Below, piece by piece: positions 16,178 to 26,151 of a DNA stretch of 49,367 nt. The DNA comes from Stenotrophomonas sp. PS02298 (GTDB lineage Bacteria; Pseudomonadota; Gammaproteobacteria; Xanthomonadales; Xanthomonadaceae): the NCBI RefSeq assembly GCF_029959445.1, contig NZ_JASCOR010000012.1, positions 1 through 49,367 on the forward strand, written 5' to 3'. Positions within the stretch are counted from its first letter, which is position 1; the number at the start of each line of letters is the position of its first letter. The position numbers were made by a program, and so were the translations under genes. The notes under the pieces are model-generated. The model was not told where the DNA came from. It worked only from the letters and a program-made list of their open reading frames with translations, and made no database searches.

Positions 16178-17539
16178 ATGTCCCAGCTGAACCCCAAAGT
16201 CGGCTTCGTCAGCCTTGGCTGCCCGAAAGCCCTAGTCGATTCCGAGCGCATCCTCACCCAGTTGCGGGTTGAGGGCTACAGCATCGTGCCGTCCTATGAT
16301 TCGGCCGATGTGGTGGTGGTCAATACCTGCGGCTTCATCGACTCGGCCGTGGCTGAATCGCTGGACGCGATCGGCGAGGCGATGAATGAGAACGGCAAGG
16401 TCATCGTCACTGGTTGCCTGGGCAAGAAGGGCGACATGATCCGCGAGCATTACCCGGACGTGCTGTCGGTGTCCGGTCCGCAGGACTACACCACGGTGAT
16501 GGAGGCGGTGCATGCCGCGCTGCCGCCCAAGCACGATCCGTTCGTGGATCTGGTGCCGGACTACGGCATCAAGCTGACCCCGCGCCACTACGCCTATCTG
16601 AAGATTTCCGAAGGCTGCAACCACCGTTGCAGCTTCTGCATCATTCCCTCGATGCGTGGCGATCTGGTCTCGCGCCCGGTTGATGAGGTGCTGCGCGAGG
16701 CCGAGCGCCTGGTCAAGGGCGGCGTGCGCGAGTTGCTGGTGGTGTCGCAGGACACCTCGGCCTATGGCGTGGACCGCAAGTACGCGCCGGGTACCTGGCG
16801 CGGCAAGGAATACGCCACGCGCATGAAGGCTCTGTGCGAAGGCCTGTCCGAGCTCGATGCCTGGACCCGCCTGCACTACGTCTATCCGTACCCGCACGTC
16901 GACGACGTGGTGCCGTTGATGGCAGAGGGCAAGATCCTGCCGTACCTGGACATCCCGTTCCAGCACGCCAGCCCGCGCATCCTCAAGCTGATGAAGCGCC
17001 CGGGTGCGGTCGACAAGACCCTGGAGCGCGTGCTGCGCTGGCGCGAGATCGCGCCGGACATTACCGTGCGCTCGACCTTCATCGTTGGCTTCCCGGGCGA
17101 AACCGATGCCGAGTTCGAGCAGCTGCTGGACTTCCTCGATACCGCTCAGCTTGACCGCGTCGGCGCCTTCGCCTACTCGCCGGTGGAAGGTGCAACCGCC
17201 AACCAGCTGCCGGACCCGGTGCCTGAAGAAGTGAAGCAGGAGCGTCTTGCCCGTTTCATGGAGAAGCAGGCAGCTATTTCCTCCGCCAAGCTCGAAGCCA
17301 AGATCGGCAGCGTGCAGCAATGTCTGGTCGATGTCATCGAAGACGGCATCGCCGTTGCCCGCTCCAAGGCCGATGCGCCGGAAATCGACGGTCTGGTGCA
17401 TATCCAGAATGCTGTTGAGGCCAAGCTGCGCGTGGGCGAATTCGTCAATGTCGAGATCACCGACAGCGACGAGCACGATCTGTTCGGCGACGCGCTGATC
17501 GAAACCAAGGCCGCACCGTTCGACCTCAAGGTGCTGTGA
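16178..17539 (+). CDS. rimO: Ribosomal protein S12 methylthiotransferase RimO
   Basis: A radical-SAM enzyme that adds a methylthio group to an aspartate of ribosomal protein S12. The 453-residue protein has three parts. The N-terminal UPF0004 domain has its cysteines in LGCPKA, NTCGF and TGCLG. The radical-SAM core has CNHRCSFC at about C147/C151/C154. A C-terminal TRAM domain starts at about residue 380. The start ATG 16178 has AGGA about 10 bases upstream and removes a non-conserved extension. The stop overlaps the GTG of the next gene by four bases. Confidence 0.96.
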   Translation: MSQLNPKVGFVSLGCPKALVDSERILTQLRVEGYSIVPSYDSADVVVVNTCGFIDSAVAESLDAIGEAMNENGKVIVTGCLGKKGDMIREHYPDVLSVSGPQDYTTVMEAVHAALPPKHDPFVDLVPDYGIKLTPRHYAYLKISEGCNHRCSFCIIPSMRGDLVSRPVDEVLREAERLVKGGVRELLVVSQDTSAYGVDRKYAPGTWRGKEYATRMKALCEGLSELDAWTRLHYVYPYPHVDDVVPLMAEGKILPYLDIPFQHASPRILKLMKRPGAVDKTLERVLRWREIAPDITVRSTFIVGFPGETDAEFEQLLDFLDTAQLDRVGAFAYSPVEGATANQLPDPVPEEVKQERLARFMEKQAAISSAKLEAKIGSVQQCLVDVIEDGIAVARSKADAPEIDGLVHIQNAVEAKLRVGEFVNVEITDSDEHDLFGDALIETKAAPFDLKVL

Positions 17540-18375
17540 CCACCGCAGCGGCCGCAAACGATGCCGGCGTGAGCCGGCGTCGTTTTGTAGCGCCATTGCG
17601 CGGGCAGGTTGAATCGCAGTGCTTTGATCATCCGCTGTTCGCGGACTTCCGCGATTTCGAGGCGTTGATGCGGGCTGCCGATTGGCCGGGCATCGATGCA
17701 CTCACTGTGCAGTTGCCCGTGCAAGGCAAGCGCTTTGTCGCCCAGGACGAGGCGTTGCTGACTGACGGCCTGCACTACGAGCAACGTATTGCACAGGGCC
17801 GTATCGCCACCCGCGAGCAGAACTGGCATGACCTGTTCAACGCGATGGTGTGGGCACGTCACTTCGCTATCAAACGCGCGCTCAACGCGCAGCAGTGCCG
17901 GCATATCGCAGTGATGGGGGCAAGCCAGCGCAATCGCGCGCAGGCTGCATTGACCCAGTTCGATGAAACCGGGTTGATCGTGCGTGTGCGCGATGCGGGC
18001 GTGCTGGCGGCATGGGATCGGCATGACTGGTCAGCGCTGTTCAATCCGGATGGGTGGCGCGCAGGCGATATCGCGGTCTGCGCGGTGATTGGCCATGCGC
18101 TGATGGAGCAGGCATTGCTGCCCGAACGCCTTCTCGTCGGAAAGTGCCTGGTCGTCGTTGGCGATGACGACGTGGCGTGTGTTGCCGCAGTAGCTGCAGC
18201 AATCGAAGGCGACCGCTTGCTCGCGGACCCCGCCGAGCTGCGTCCACTGCCGCTGGCCGGCATCCCTGGTTGGCATGCGTCCCAGGATGCGGCCTTTTAC
18301 CAATTGGCCGACTACTTCCGTCCGTTACGCGAAGGTCGCGCCTATCCGGTGCCGCTCAGGCTCAGCCGTAGTTGA
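17536..18375 (+). CDS. DUF3025-domain protein
   Basis: A 279-residue cytosolic protein that looks like the DUF3025 family of proteobacterial proteins of unknown function; [21 protein letters not shown] is its most recognisable block (about residues 95-115). The GTG at 17536 overlaps the rimO stop. Its first codons, however, are spanned by a strong hairpin (17556-17585), and an in-frame GTG at 17569 lies in that hairpin loop, so the true start could be 17569. Its stop overlaps the stop of convergent greB by 14 bp. Confidence 0.8.
   Translation: MTTAAAANDAGVSRRRFVAPLRGQVESQCFDHPLFADFRDFEALMRAADWPGIDALTVQLPVQGKRFVAQDEALLTDGLHYEQRIAQGRIATREQNWHDLFNAMVWARHFAIKRALNAQQCRHIAVMGASQRNRAQAALTQFDETGLIVRVRDAGVLAAWDRHDWSALFNPDGWRAGDIAVCAVIGHALMEQALLPERLLVGKCLVVVGDDDVACVAAVAAAIEGDRLLADPAELRPLPLAGIPGWHASQDAAFYQLADYFRPLREGRAYPVPLRLSRS
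17556..17587 (+). terminator. Hairpin with GTGA loop and short T-tract at the start of the DUF3025 gene
   Basis: A 13-bp stem (17556-17568 with 17573-17585, one G-T wobble) closes a GTGA tetraloop and is followed by TTTTG. It looks like a terminator or attenuator for rimO, yet lies inside the 5' end of the next reading frame. Its core GCCGGC-GTGA-GCCGGCGTCGTT is nearly the same as the hairpin after asd (31271-31301). Confidence 0.6.
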
Positions 18376-18862
18376 CGTCGATGATCGCGAAGCGGGTCAG
18401 TCCACTGGGCAGCTCCACCGCGAATTCATCGTCGATGCGTTTCTTGAGCAATGCACGCGCCAAAGGCGAGTCGATGCTGATCCAGCCAGCTGGCGCATCG
18501 GTTTCATCGGGGCCGACGATCCGGTAGATCACGGTCTGCCCCGAATCCACGTTCTCCAATTCCACCGTCGCGCCGAAGAACACGGCCTCCGGATCGCTGG
18601 GCGTGGTGTCGACAACGCGCAGGGCTTCAAGCCGCTTGCTCAGGTAGCGCACGCGGCGGTCGATCTCGCCCAGCTGCTTCTTGCGGTAGGTGTACTCGGC
18701 GTTCTCCGAACGGTCGCCTTCAGCGGCCGCGGCCGCCAGCGCCTTGACCACTTCCGGCCGACGCTGCCGCCACAATTCATCCAGCTCGGCCTTGAGCCGG
18801 GCATGGCCCTGGGCAGTGATCAGGGCGGTGCTTTTTTCTGCAGGGGGACGCCAGCGGCTCAT
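18362..18862 (-). CDS. greB: Transcription elongation factor GreB
   Basis: Rescues backtracked RNA polymerase by stimulating cleavage of the nascent transcript. The 166-residue protein has the N-terminal coiled coil with the acidic tip region ([20 protein letters not shown]) and the C-terminal FKBP-like domain ending in [16 protein letters not shown]. The coiled-coil sequence and length favour GreB over GreA. The start is ATG 18862 (MSRWRPP), the usual N-terminus as I remember it in xanthomonads; no strong ribosome binding site is seen. Its 3' end overlaps the convergent DUF3025 gene by 14 bp. Confidence 0.9.
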   Translation of the reverse strand: MSRWRPPAEKSTALITAQGHARLKAELDELWRQRRPEVVKALAAAAAEGDRSENAEYTYRKKQLGEIDRRVRYLSKRLEALRVVDTTPSDPEAVFFGATVELENVDSGQTVIYRIVGPDETDAPAGWISIDSPLARALLKKRIDDEFAVELPSGLTRFAIIDVNYG

Positions 18863-18965
18863 TGCGGTCTTGCGTTGCGTGGATGCCGGCATGGTAGCCG
18901 GGCTTGCTTGCGCAAGGCCAATCCATGGCTGAAGCTCTGCGTTCTCCGACAAGGAAGTCCGGCCG

Positions 18966-20414
18966 ATGTTGATCCTGCCGCTGCATAAACCGCTCAACCT
19001 GAGCACGCTGCCCTTGGTGACCGTGTTGCTGGTGCTGATCAATATCTACGTGTTTTTCGCCTGGCAGGCCGGTGATGAGCAGAAGGTGCAGGCGGCGCAG
19101 GACTGGTACCAGCAGTCCGGGCTGGCCGAATACGAGCTGCCCGCCTACGAGAAGCATCTGCGTATGACTGCGCAGGGCGATGCCTTGGCCGAACTGGAAT
19201 CAATTCCGGCAGGGCAGCGGGGCCGCTACGTTGGCATGGCGACCTTGAGCGATGTTGCGTTCCAGCGAGCGCTGGAGAGTGGTGGCCTGTTCGGGTCGGA
19301 AGACGAACAGGCGGCATGGGCGCCATTGCGCCGCGAGTACCAGGCGCAGCTGGACCAGGTATTCACCCTGCGACATATCCTGCGCAGTTCGGAATGGTCG
19401 CCGCGGCGATTGCTGTCAGCCGCTTTCCTGCACGGCAGCGTGATGCATCTGCTGGGCAACATGCTGTTCCTGGTGGTACTTGGCCTGTTGCTGGAAGGCG
19501 CGCTCGGGGGCTGGCGCTTTCTCGGCCTGTATCTGTTGGGAGCGATGGGTTCCAGTGTGGCCAGCGTGTTGTGGCGCTGGGGCGAAGTCGGCGGCGGGCT
19601 CGGCGCATCCGGTGCCATCGCAGCGGTGATGGGGGCGTTCTGCGTGGTCTGGGGAATGCGCCCGGTGCGCTTCTTCTATTGGTTCGGGGTGATCTTCGAC
19701 TATGTGCGCGCGCCGGCGATCTGGCTGTTGCCGTTGTGGTTGGGCTGGGAGGTGTTCAACCTGCTGACCAATGATGAAGCAGGCATTGGCTTCGACGCGC
19801 ACGCTGGTGGACTGATCTGCGGTGCGCTGCTGGGTGGCATGCTGGTGCTGGGCCGGCAGACCCGCGAGGACTATATGGCGGACGACACCGAGGTGGCGGT
19901 CGACGATCAGCGTTGGGAGCAGGCCCAGTACTACATGGGGCGTCTTGAAAATGCGGCTGCCGAGCGCGTATTGAGTGCACTGGCGGTCGAACAACCACAA
20001 CGGTTGGATATTGCGCTGGCGCGCTACCGGGTGGCTGCCAATGCCGGCAATAGCGCCGAGATGCGGGCGCGTGCTGCCGATGTATTGCGGCTGGATGCGG
20101 ATGATGCGTCAGCCCTCGCTGCACAGCGCGGCATCGTGAAGCAGCTGCTGGCCGATGGCGGGGTTGCCGAGCTTGCGCAGCCCGCGTTCGAGCGCTGCCT
20201 CAAGGCCGGCTGGCTGCAGGAGGCGGAAGCAGTATGGGAGCAGGCAACGCAGCTATCCGGTGAGGCGCAGGCGCAGGGGTGGCTCCGGCTGGCCCTGCGA
20301 CACGGCGAGGCTCATGCGCATGAGCAGCGCCGCCGCCTGCTGGAGTTGTTGCAACAGCGGTTTGGCACCACGCCGCAGGCCGGCAAGGCGCGTTTCCTGC
20401 TGGAGAACGAGTAA
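18966..20414 (+). CDS. Rhomboid intramembrane serine protease with C-terminal helical domain
   Basis: A 482-residue membrane protease. The catalytic dyad is S215 in GLGASGAI and H279 in FDAHAGGL; the HxxxN motif HLLGNM (about residue 160) is also present. The first hydrophobic helix (about 16-34) is separated from the core by about 110 polar residues, an unusually long soluble insertion. After the core (to about residue 300) comes about 180 residues of TPR-like helices ([14 protein letters not shown]..., [11 protein letters not shown]...), probably cytosolic. Divergent from greB across about 100 bp. Substrate unknown. Confidence 0.9.
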   Translation: MLILPLHKPLNLSTLPLVTVLLVLINIYVFFAWQAGDEQKVQAAQDWYQQSGLAEYELPAYEKHLRMTAQGDALAELESIPAGQRGRYVGMATLSDVAFQRALESGGLFGSEDEQAAWAPLRREYQAQLDQVFTLRHILRSSEWSPRRLLSAAFLHGSVMHLLGNMLFLVVLGLLLEGALGGWRFLGLYLLGAMGSSVASVLWRWGEVGGGLGASGAIAAVMGAFCVVWGMRPVRFFYWFGVIFDYVRAPAIWLLPLWLGWEVFNLLTNDEAGIGFDAHAGGLICGALLGGMLVLGRQTREDYMADDTEVAVDDQRWEQAQYYMGRLENAAAERVLSALAVEQPQRLDIALARYRVAANAGNSAEMRARAADVLRLDADDASALAAQRGIVKQLLADGGVAELAQPAFERCLKAGWLQEAEAVWEQATQLSGEAQAQGWLRLALRHGEAHAHEQRRRLLELLQQRFGTTPQAGKARFLLENE

Positions 20415-20465
20415 GCCTGCGCGGCAGCAGCTTCAAGCCGAACAAGGCCAGTCTCCTGCCGCCGC

Positions 20466-20569
20466 CGTAGCCCTGGTAAGCGCAGCGCAGCCGGGGAAAT
20501 AGGGATATCTGGACGGATCTGCCGCTATGCGTTGGCAATCCCGGGTGCGCTGCGCTTACCCGAGCTACG
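20466..20569. repeat. Inverted pair of GTAAGCGCAGCGC-type intergenic repeats
   Basis: An element CGTAGCCCTGGTAAGCGCAG... (20466-20496) recurs in inverted orientation at 20540-20569 (CCCGGGTGCGCTGCGCTTAC...CTACG), with about 43 bp between. The ends are CGTAG and CTACG. The arms differ at a few positions. It fills most of the 190-bp gap between the convergent rhomboid and membrane-protein genes and could form a long hairpin acting as a terminator. Confidence 0.75.
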
Positions 20570-20603
20570 TTGGCTGTACGGTGGTGCTCGCGAGCGTGCC
20601 GCG

Positions 20604-21869
20604 TCAGACAGGGCTGACCTGCAGCGCCTGCCTGGCGGCCTCGAGCTTGCGGCGTTGCTCATCGTCTTCGCAGCGTTGCAGCGCATCTTCGATCAGTTGC
20701 AGTGCTTCGGCATCGCGGTTGTAACGTTCGCCCAGCAACAACGCGGCCTGCAAGGCCCACTGTGGTGCATCAGGTGCGCGCGGCCATGCCTTGAACATCG
20801 CACGCAAGGTATCCATCTGCAGTTGCAGCTGGCCGCCGAGGCGGGCGCGTTCGGCCAGATGCGCTGCCTGCTGCGGCTCGGCAGGGGTAAAGTCCGGGTC
20901 GACCTCGAGCATGTCACGCAACACGTTCATCGCCTCGCGCTCCTGCTTCTCGATCAGCAGGCGGCTGATGTACTGACGGGCATGGTCGCGCAAAGCATCC
21001 GATGGGCCTTTGCGGCGAAGCAGGCGCTGGTACAGCTCGTGTACCGGCAGGCTGACTGCACGCGAGCGCACTGAGCCGCGTAGCGCATCCAGCGCGGCAT
21101 CCGGGTGACCTTCGCGGATGAAGTGTTCGGCTTCATCCAGCAGTTTCTGGTCCGGGTCATGTCGTGCAAGGGCGTCGTGTGTACCTTCCGGTTCGAAGCC
21201 CAGCGCATCGTGGTACTGGTAGACCAGATAGCCGAGCAGATGGAAGGCGCTGAACAAGCCCCAGATGCTGAAGAGGTTGAGCACCAGCTCGCCAACGACG
21301 GGCGGCATGAAGGTGTGCAGCCATTGGCCAGCGGTCAATGCGCTGGCCTGGATGACGAACAGCAGCAGGAAGGCGGCGAGGTAGGGCCAGCCGATGCGGA
21401 AGGCGATGGTGATCGAAGTGACTGGATTGGCAGCGTGGCGCAGGCTGCCATCCATCGCCAGCGAGATCACGCAGCCGGGTTGCAGCAGGACGACCGCGCC
21501 GAGTGTCAGCAGGCCGATCACGGGGCCGGTGAAGATCGTCACCGTCACTACGAAGACGCCCATCAGTATCATCAACCCCAATAGCCGGATGACGGTGCCA
21601 TCACTGCTGTTGAGGGTGTTTTCCGGCGAGGCCATGCGTCCGTTTGCGGTTTCGCGCAGGATCTCGAAGGCGTAGCGGTAGATCGCCACCCAGGTGACGA
21701 TGCCAAGCAGCCAACCAATGGCTGGCAGCCAGGTCAGCAAGGTGCATAGGGTGAGTGCGATCAGCGAGTACAGTGCCGGACCACGCACAGGATAGAGCGT
21801 GATCGCAGGCAGTCGTTGCCAGAACGGTTGTAGGCGTTGCGCTTTCGCGTCGCGCTTGCGGTCTTCCAT
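20604..21869 (-). CDS. Multi-pass membrane protein with C-terminal TPR-like domain
   Basis: A 421-residue protein of unknown function. The N-terminal half has about five or six hydrophobic helices (for example LYSLIALTLCTLLTWLPAIG, then LLGLMILMGVFVVTVTIF, then a helix near FLLLFVIQASAL), a pattern reminiscent of DUF4013-type proteins. From about residue 230 the sequence becomes charged, helical and repeat-like (ALRGSVRSRAVSLPVHELYQ, LLLGERYNRDAEALQLIEDA), which suggests TPR-like units. The start ATG 21869 has GGGGA about 6 bases upstream. It ends facing the rhomboid gene, whose C-terminus is also TPR-like. Confidence 0.75.
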   Translation of the reverse strand: MEDRKRDAKAQRLQPFWQRLPAITLYPVRGPALYSLIALTLCTLLTWLPAIGWLLGIVTWVAIYRYAFEILRETANGRMASPENTLNSSDGTVIRLLGLMILMGVFVVTVTIFTGPVIGLLTLGAVVLLQPGCVISLAMDGSLRHAANPVTSITIAFRIGWPYLAAFLLLFVIQASALTAGQWLHTFMPPVVGELVLNLFSIWGLFSAFHLLGYLVYQYHDALGFEPEGTHDALARHDPDQKLLDEAEHFIREGHPDAALDALRGSVRSRAVSLPVHELYQRLLRRKGPSDALRDHARQYISRLLIEKQEREAMNVLRDMLEVDPDFTPAEPQQAAHLAERARLGGQLQLQMDTLRAMFKAWPRAPDAPQWALQAALLLGERYNRDAEALQLIEDALQRCEDDEQRRKLEAARQALQVSPV

Positions 21870-21947
21870 GACATTCCCCGGTGAGTCAGAAGCTGATTGT
21901 GGTTGCTGCGATAGCGGGCCGGGAATGGGCCGGCCCGGTTGGGACAC

Positions 21948-23465
21948 TCAGCGCTTGCCGCCGAAGATGCTGCCCAGGATGCCGCGCACGATCTGGTTGC
22001 CCAGCTTGGTGCCCACGGTGCGGGTGGTCTGCTTGGCCATGGTCTCGATCATGCCTTGGCGGCGTTTGGTGCCGAAGATCGCGTCCTTGATGCTCTGGCC
22101 GAAACCGCCTTCCTGTTCTTCATCCTGCTGGCGGGTGCGTGCGGCCGGGGCCTGTGCCTGTGCGCTCGCTTTCTCCGCGCGCTGTGCCAGCAGCTCCGCT
22201 GCTGATTCGCGATTGACGGCTGTGTCGTAACGGGTGCCGACCGGGCTGCCTGCGCGTACCTGGCTGCGTTCGGCGTCGGTGATCGAGCCCATCCGGCAGC
22301 GCGGCGGTGCGATCAGGGTCTTCTGCACCGGGGAGGGAATGCCCTTGTCCTGCAGCGTGGACACCAGTGCTTCGCCGGTGCCCAGCTGCGACAAGGTGGC
22401 GACCACGTCGAGCTTGGGGTTCTGCACGAAGGTCTCGGCCGCCGTCTTGACCGCCTTCTGGTCACGCGGGGTGAAGGCGCGCAGTGCGTGCTGCACGCGG
22501 TTGCCGAGCTGGCCAAGGATGTTGCCGGGCACGTCATCCGGGAACTGCGAGCAGAAATACACGCCCACGCCCTTGGAGCGGATCAGGCGCACCACCTGCT
22601 CGATACGCTGCACCAATGCCGGTGGCGCATCGTCGAACAACAGGTGGGCTTCGTCGAAGATGAAGACTAGCTTGGGTTTCTCCAGGTCGCCCACTTCCGG
22701 CAGCTGCTCGAACAGCTCGGACAGCAGCCACAGCAGGAAGGTGGAATACAGGCGAGGCTTGAGGATCAGCTGCGCGGCGGCAAGGATGCCGACCACGCCA
22801 CGGCCGTCATGGTTGACCCGCATGATGTCGACCAGATCCAGTGCCGGCTCGCCGAAGAAGGCTTCGCCGCCGTCCTGCGACAGGCGCAGCAGCGAGCGCT
22901 GGATGGCCGCCACCGACTGCGCGCTGACCAGCCCATATTCGGTGGAGATGTCCTTGCGCTCCTCGGCCACCAGGCCGAGCAGGGCGCGCAGGTCATCCAG
23001 GTCCAGCAACAGCAGGCCACGGTCGTCGGCCAGCTTGAAGACGATGTCGAGCACGCCGGACTGGGTGTCGTTGAGCTCGAGGATGCGGGCCAGCAGGGTG
23101 GGGCCCATTTCGCTGACCGTCGTACGCACTGGATGACCGAGCTTGCCGTACAGGTCCCAGAACACCACCGGGCTGGCAGCCGGGGCGAAGCCGTCGACGC
23201 CAATCTCGGCGGCGCGTTGGGCCAGCTTCTCGCCGCCTTCGCCGGCAACTGCAAGGCCGGCCACGTCGCCCTTCACGTCGGCCATGAACACCGGCACGCC
23301 CAGTCGCGAGAAACCCTCGGCCAGCGTCATCAAGGTCACCGTCTTGCCGGTACCGGTGGCGCCTGCCACCAGGCCGTGACGGTTGCCGAAGCGCGGGAGC
23401 AGGGTGACGGCGATGTCGTCGGTGACGCCTTTGCCGAGCAGGATCGGGTCCATGGAGGCACTCAT
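21948..23465 (-). CDS. HerA-like P-loop ATPase (DUF853/YjgR type)
   Basis: A 505-residue ATPase of the HerA/FtsK superfamily, DUF853 subgroup (E. coli YjgR). Walker A is GATGTGKT at about residues 35-42; Walker B is LVFIFDEAHLLF. A conserved sensor/arginine region follows (YFCSQFPDDVP). The C-terminal tail contains an Ala/Gln/Arg-rich linker and a short conserved end (GILGSIFGGKR). The cellular role of this subgroup is not established; a DNA-translocase-like activity is inferred from fold. ATG 23465 is used; ATG 23453 (MDPILLGKG) is equally possible and neither has a clear ribosome binding site. Confidence 0.9.
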   Translation of the reverse strand: MSASMDPILLGKGVTDDIAVTLLPRFGNRHGLVAGATGTGKTVTLMTLAEGFSRLGVPVFMADVKGDVAGLAVAGEGGEKLAQRAAEIGVDGFAPAASPVVFWDLYGKLGHPVRTTVSEMGPTLLARILELNDTQSGVLDIVFKLADDRGLLLLDLDDLRALLGLVAEERKDISTEYGLVSAQSVAAIQRSLLRLSQDGGEAFFGEPALDLVDIMRVNHDGRGVVGILAAAQLILKPRLYSTFLLWLLSELFEQLPEVGDLEKPKLVFIFDEAHLLFDDAPPALVQRIEQVVRLIRSKGVGVYFCSQFPDDVPGNILGQLGNRVQHALRAFTPRDQKAVKTAAETFVQNPKLDVVATLSQLGTGEALVSTLQDKGIPSPVQKTLIAPPRCRMGSITDAERSQVRAGSPVGTRYDTAVNRESAAELLAQRAEKASAQAQAPAARTRQQDEEQEGGFGQSIKDAIFGTKRRQGMIETMAKQTTRTVGTKLGNQIVRGILGSIFGGKR

Positions 23466-23576
23466 TGATGAATGAAGGAAGGATTCTAACGGCCGACTGT
23501 ATCGCGGCGGTGGCAATGTTGCCCCCGGGTCTGTCCGCCAGCTACCCTGCCTCACCTTTGTCATGCAGTGCTGCTG

Positions 23577-25154
23577 ATGCCCGTATCCCTGTTTTCTGCT
23601 CGTGCCTGGTCGATGTTGGTTGCGACTTCGCTGTTGACCGTGGTTCCGGCCGCCCAGGCGATCTCCGCCCGTGACAAGGTCAAGGTTGATGCCATCGAGG
23701 CGCGGATGACGGCGGCCGAGAAGCGCTACAGCGATGCCTTGGTGCTGGTTGCCAATGCCGACCCCAAGGGCACGGCCGAGGGCGACGCCGCGCTGGAAGA
23801 CATGGAAGACGTGATCAGCGCCTGCATTGCACAGAAGGGCTGCCAGGTCAGCAATCTGCTGGCGACCTACAAACGCCTGCTCAAGCAGCGGACCGATGCC
23901 AACGGCGAGGCGCAGGAGGAGGACGGTGGCCCATTGGAGGCCGATCCGGACCACATCGCGCCGCTGGTGGCCGATGTGCCCGAAGCCGCCCGTGCAGCTG
24001 CATTGCTCAATGACCACCGGCACGCCTTCGACGACATGGTCGAGTACAACCCGGCGATCCAGGCCGGCATCCGCCGCTGGCTCACCGATATGCGTCCCTC
24101 GCTGCTGACCAGCTACGAGAACTACATGAACCTGCGTGGGATCATGTGGCCCGAATGGGAGAAGGACGGCCTGCCCGAAGCGTTGCTGTTCGGCATCATG
24201 GCCAAGGAATCCAATGGCCGCGTGCATGCATCCTCGCGTGTGGGTGCGGCCGGCCTGATGCAGTTCATGCCGGCCACCGGCCGCCGTTTCGGGCTGGGCC
24301 CGGATGGCACCGGCTTCGATACCCGCTTTGACCCGCGCAGCGCGGCCAGTGCCAGCGCCGATTACATGAATGAGCGCATGCGTGGGCTCAACAAGAACAT
24401 CGAGTACGCCTTGGCTGCCTACAACGGTGGCGAAGGCCGTGCTGCGCGCATCTACCGCGAAACTGGCGGGCAGAGCTTCTGGACCGATACCTCGTACAAC
24501 CAGTTCCCGGGCGAGACCAAGGATTACGTGCCGATGGTGATCGCCGCGGCGTGGATCTTCCTGCACCCACAGCAGTACGGCGTCGAATTCCCCAAGCTCA
24601 ACGCACAGCCGGCAACCCTGCGTTTGGCGAAGTCGACCACCATCTATGAGTTGACCATCTGCCTGGGCAGTACCGGTACCCGCGACGGTTACATGCGTGC
24701 GCTGCGCAACCTCAACCCGCGTTACGAGGCCGATGGTTGGATTCCGGGCGGCACCACCATCAATGTCACCACCCGCATTGCTGGTCTGTACAACCGCTAC
24801 TGCGTCAGCGGCCCGCGTGCCGACCTGGCCCGCGCGCTGATCACGGCCGATCTGAATGCGGCGATCAAGCGGCCATCGGCGGCGACGGTTACCGGTAGCG
24901 TCGCGGTAGGCGATGTGCAGGCGATGCAGGCAGCGCAGGCCGCTGCACCTGTTGTCGCGCCGCCACCGCGCCCGGCAGCACCGGCACGACGGGCAGCGCG
25001 CAGCTACAAGGTTGTCCGCGGAGACACGCTGGGCGCCATCGCCAACCGCTTCCAATGCGAAGTGCCGGCTTTGGCGCGCGCCAATGGCCTGCGCGCGCCG
25101 GCTTACGCGCTCAAGCCCGGGCAAAGCCTGAAGCTGGAAGGCTGCGGTCGTTGA
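23577..25154 (+). CDS. Membrane-bound lytic murein transglycosylase, MltD-like (SLT + LysM)
   Basis: A 525-residue exported peptidoglycan lyase. A signal peptide (cut near AQA) precedes an N-terminal helical region, then the goose-type SLT domain with catalytic E211 in AKESNGRVH, GAAGLMQFMPATG, and ALAAYNGGEGR. A Pro/Ala-rich linker leads to one C-terminal LysM domain (VVRGDTLGAIANRF ... KPGQSLKL) that binds glycan. It cleaves the MurNAc-GlcNAc bond to form anhydro-muropeptides. No lipobox is visible. ATG 23577 is preferred over GTG 23568 because the signal peptide begins there; spacing to the divergent HerA-like gene is about 110 bp. Confidence 0.92.
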   Translation: MPVSLFSARAWSMLVATSLLTVVPAAQAISARDKVKVDAIEARMTAAEKRYSDALVLVANADPKGTAEGDAALEDMEDVISACIAQKGCQVSNLLATYKRLLKQRTDANGEAQEEDGGPLEADPDHIAPLVADVPEAARAAALLNDHRHAFDDMVEYNPAIQAGIRRWLTDMRPSLLTSYENYMNLRGIMWPEWEKDGLPEALLFGIMAKESNGRVHASSRVGAAGLMQFMPATGRRFGLGPDGTGFDTRFDPRSAASASADYMNERMRGLNKNIEYALAAYNGGEGRAARIYRETGGQSFWTDTSYNQFPGETKDYVPMVIAAAWIFLHPQQYGVEFPKLNAQPATLRLAKSTTIYELTICLGSTGTRDGYMRALRNLNPRYEADGWIPGGTTINVTTRIAGLYNRYCVSGPRADLARALITADLNAAIKRPSAATVTGSVAVGDVQAMQAAQAAAPVVAPPPRPAAPARRAARSYKVVRGDTLGAIANRFQCEVPALARANGLRAPAYALKPGQSLKLEGCGR

Positions 25155-25159
25155 AGCAG

Positions 25160-25194
25160 AAGGGCGCCGAAAGGCGCCCTTGTTGGTTGGTTTT
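25160..25194 (+). terminator. Intrinsic terminator after the transglycosylase
   Basis: A 9-bp perfect stem AAGGGCGCC (25160-25168 with 25173-25181, loop GAAA) followed by G/T-rich GTTGGTTGGTTTT. The hairpin is good; the T-tract is late and interrupted. Confidence 0.7.
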
Positions 25195-25293
25195 GTAGGA
25201 GCGGCGTAAGCCGCGAAGCTGGGATGATTTCAGCGATCAGAGCTTCTGCAATCTGAGGGTCTATCTGCTTCGCGGCTTACGCCGCTCCTACAA
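25193..25293. repeat. Perfect inverted pair of TGTAGGAGCGGCGT-type repeats
   Basis: A 26-bp element starting TTGTAGGAGCGGCGTAAG (25193-25218) has an exact reverse complement at 25268-25293, with 49 bp between. It belongs to the same family as 2221-2339 and 45365-45388. It lies between the convergent transglycosylase and psd genes and could fold as one long hairpin in either transcript. Confidence 0.88.
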
Positions 25294-25308
25294 TCGGATG
25301 CGCTGCTG

Positions 25309-26151
25309 TCAGCGCAGCTTCGCCAGCGCCTGACCCAGCTGCACCGGGCTCTCGGCCGTCAGCGAGGGATCAAAGTCGGCAACGCCGGGCGGCAGCAGCA
25401 CGATCACCGTCGAGCCGTAATTGAAACGTGCCATCTCGGCGAAGCGTTCCAGGGTGATGCCCTTGCCGCGCCAGTCCTTGCGGGTGATGCGGTCGCCGTA
25501 GGCGGGGATTTCCTCGCCGCTCCATACCGTCTCCACGCCGCTGACCAGCAGCGCGCCAACCATCACCTGCACCATCGGGCCGAAATCGGTGTCGAAGTGG
25601 CAGACCAGTCGTTCGTTGCGGGCAAACAGGCGCGGTACATTGGCCACCGCATCGGTGCCTACGCTGAACAGTCGCCCCGGCACATGCACGGTCTCGCGCA
25701 GGGTGCCGGTCCACGGCATGTGCACGCGGTGGTAGTCGCGCGGCGACAGGTACACGGTGGCGTACAGGCCGTTATTGAACGGGACCGCGTCGGCAGCGTC
25801 GCCCAGCAGCTCGGCGGCGGTGAACGACTGGCCCTTGGCCTGGAAGATGCGGCCATCCTCGATCGGGCCCAGCTGGCTGATACGGCCATCGGCCGGCATG
25901 GTCAGGGTGCGTGGGTCGACCGCGGCCACGCGCGCGCCGGGCTTCAGCGCACGGGTGAAGAAGGCGTTGAAGCTGGGATAGCTGCGCGGGTCCGGATTGG
26001 CGGCTTCGGCCAGATTGACGTTGAACTTGCTCGATACCGTGTCGATCAGCCAGCGCGAGATGCGCGGGTTCTGCGAATAGGCCAGCGAGCGGGCCATCGA
26101 CGACAACAAGCGGTGCGGCAATACATAGGTGAGGCTTGTAACCAGACTCAT
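25309..26151 (-). CDS. psd: Phosphatidylserine decarboxylase
   Basis: A pyruvoyl enzyme making phosphatidylethanolamine at the inner membrane. The 280-residue proenzyme shows PADGRIS, the HRVHMP motif with the essential histidine, and the self-cleavage site with S247 in YGSTVIV, where the serine becomes the pyruvoyl group (LGST in E. coli, YGST here). Its start overlaps the stop of the SCO-like gene (ATGA), so the two are translationally coupled. No separate ribosome binding site is clear. Confidence 0.95.
   Translation of the reverse strand: MSLVTSLTYVLPHRLLSSMARSLAYSQNPRISRWLIDTVSSKFNVNLAEAANPDPRSYPSFNAFFTRALKPGARVAAVDPRTLTMPADGRISQLGPIEDGRIFQAKGQSFTAAELLGDAADAVPFNNGLYATVYLSPRDYHRVHMPWTGTLRETVHVPGRLFSVGTDAVANVPRLFARNERLVCHFDTDFGPMVQVMVGALLVSGVETVWSGEEIPAYGDRITRKDWRGKGITLERFAEMARFNYGSTVIVLLPPGVADFDPSLTAESPVQLGQALAKLR

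Noticed and set aside
21948-25124. A 1058-codon minus-strand frame extending the HerA-like ATPase upstream
   Set aside because: The first half is antisense to the transglycosylase gene and has no domain. The ATPase fold begins right after ATG 23465/23453.
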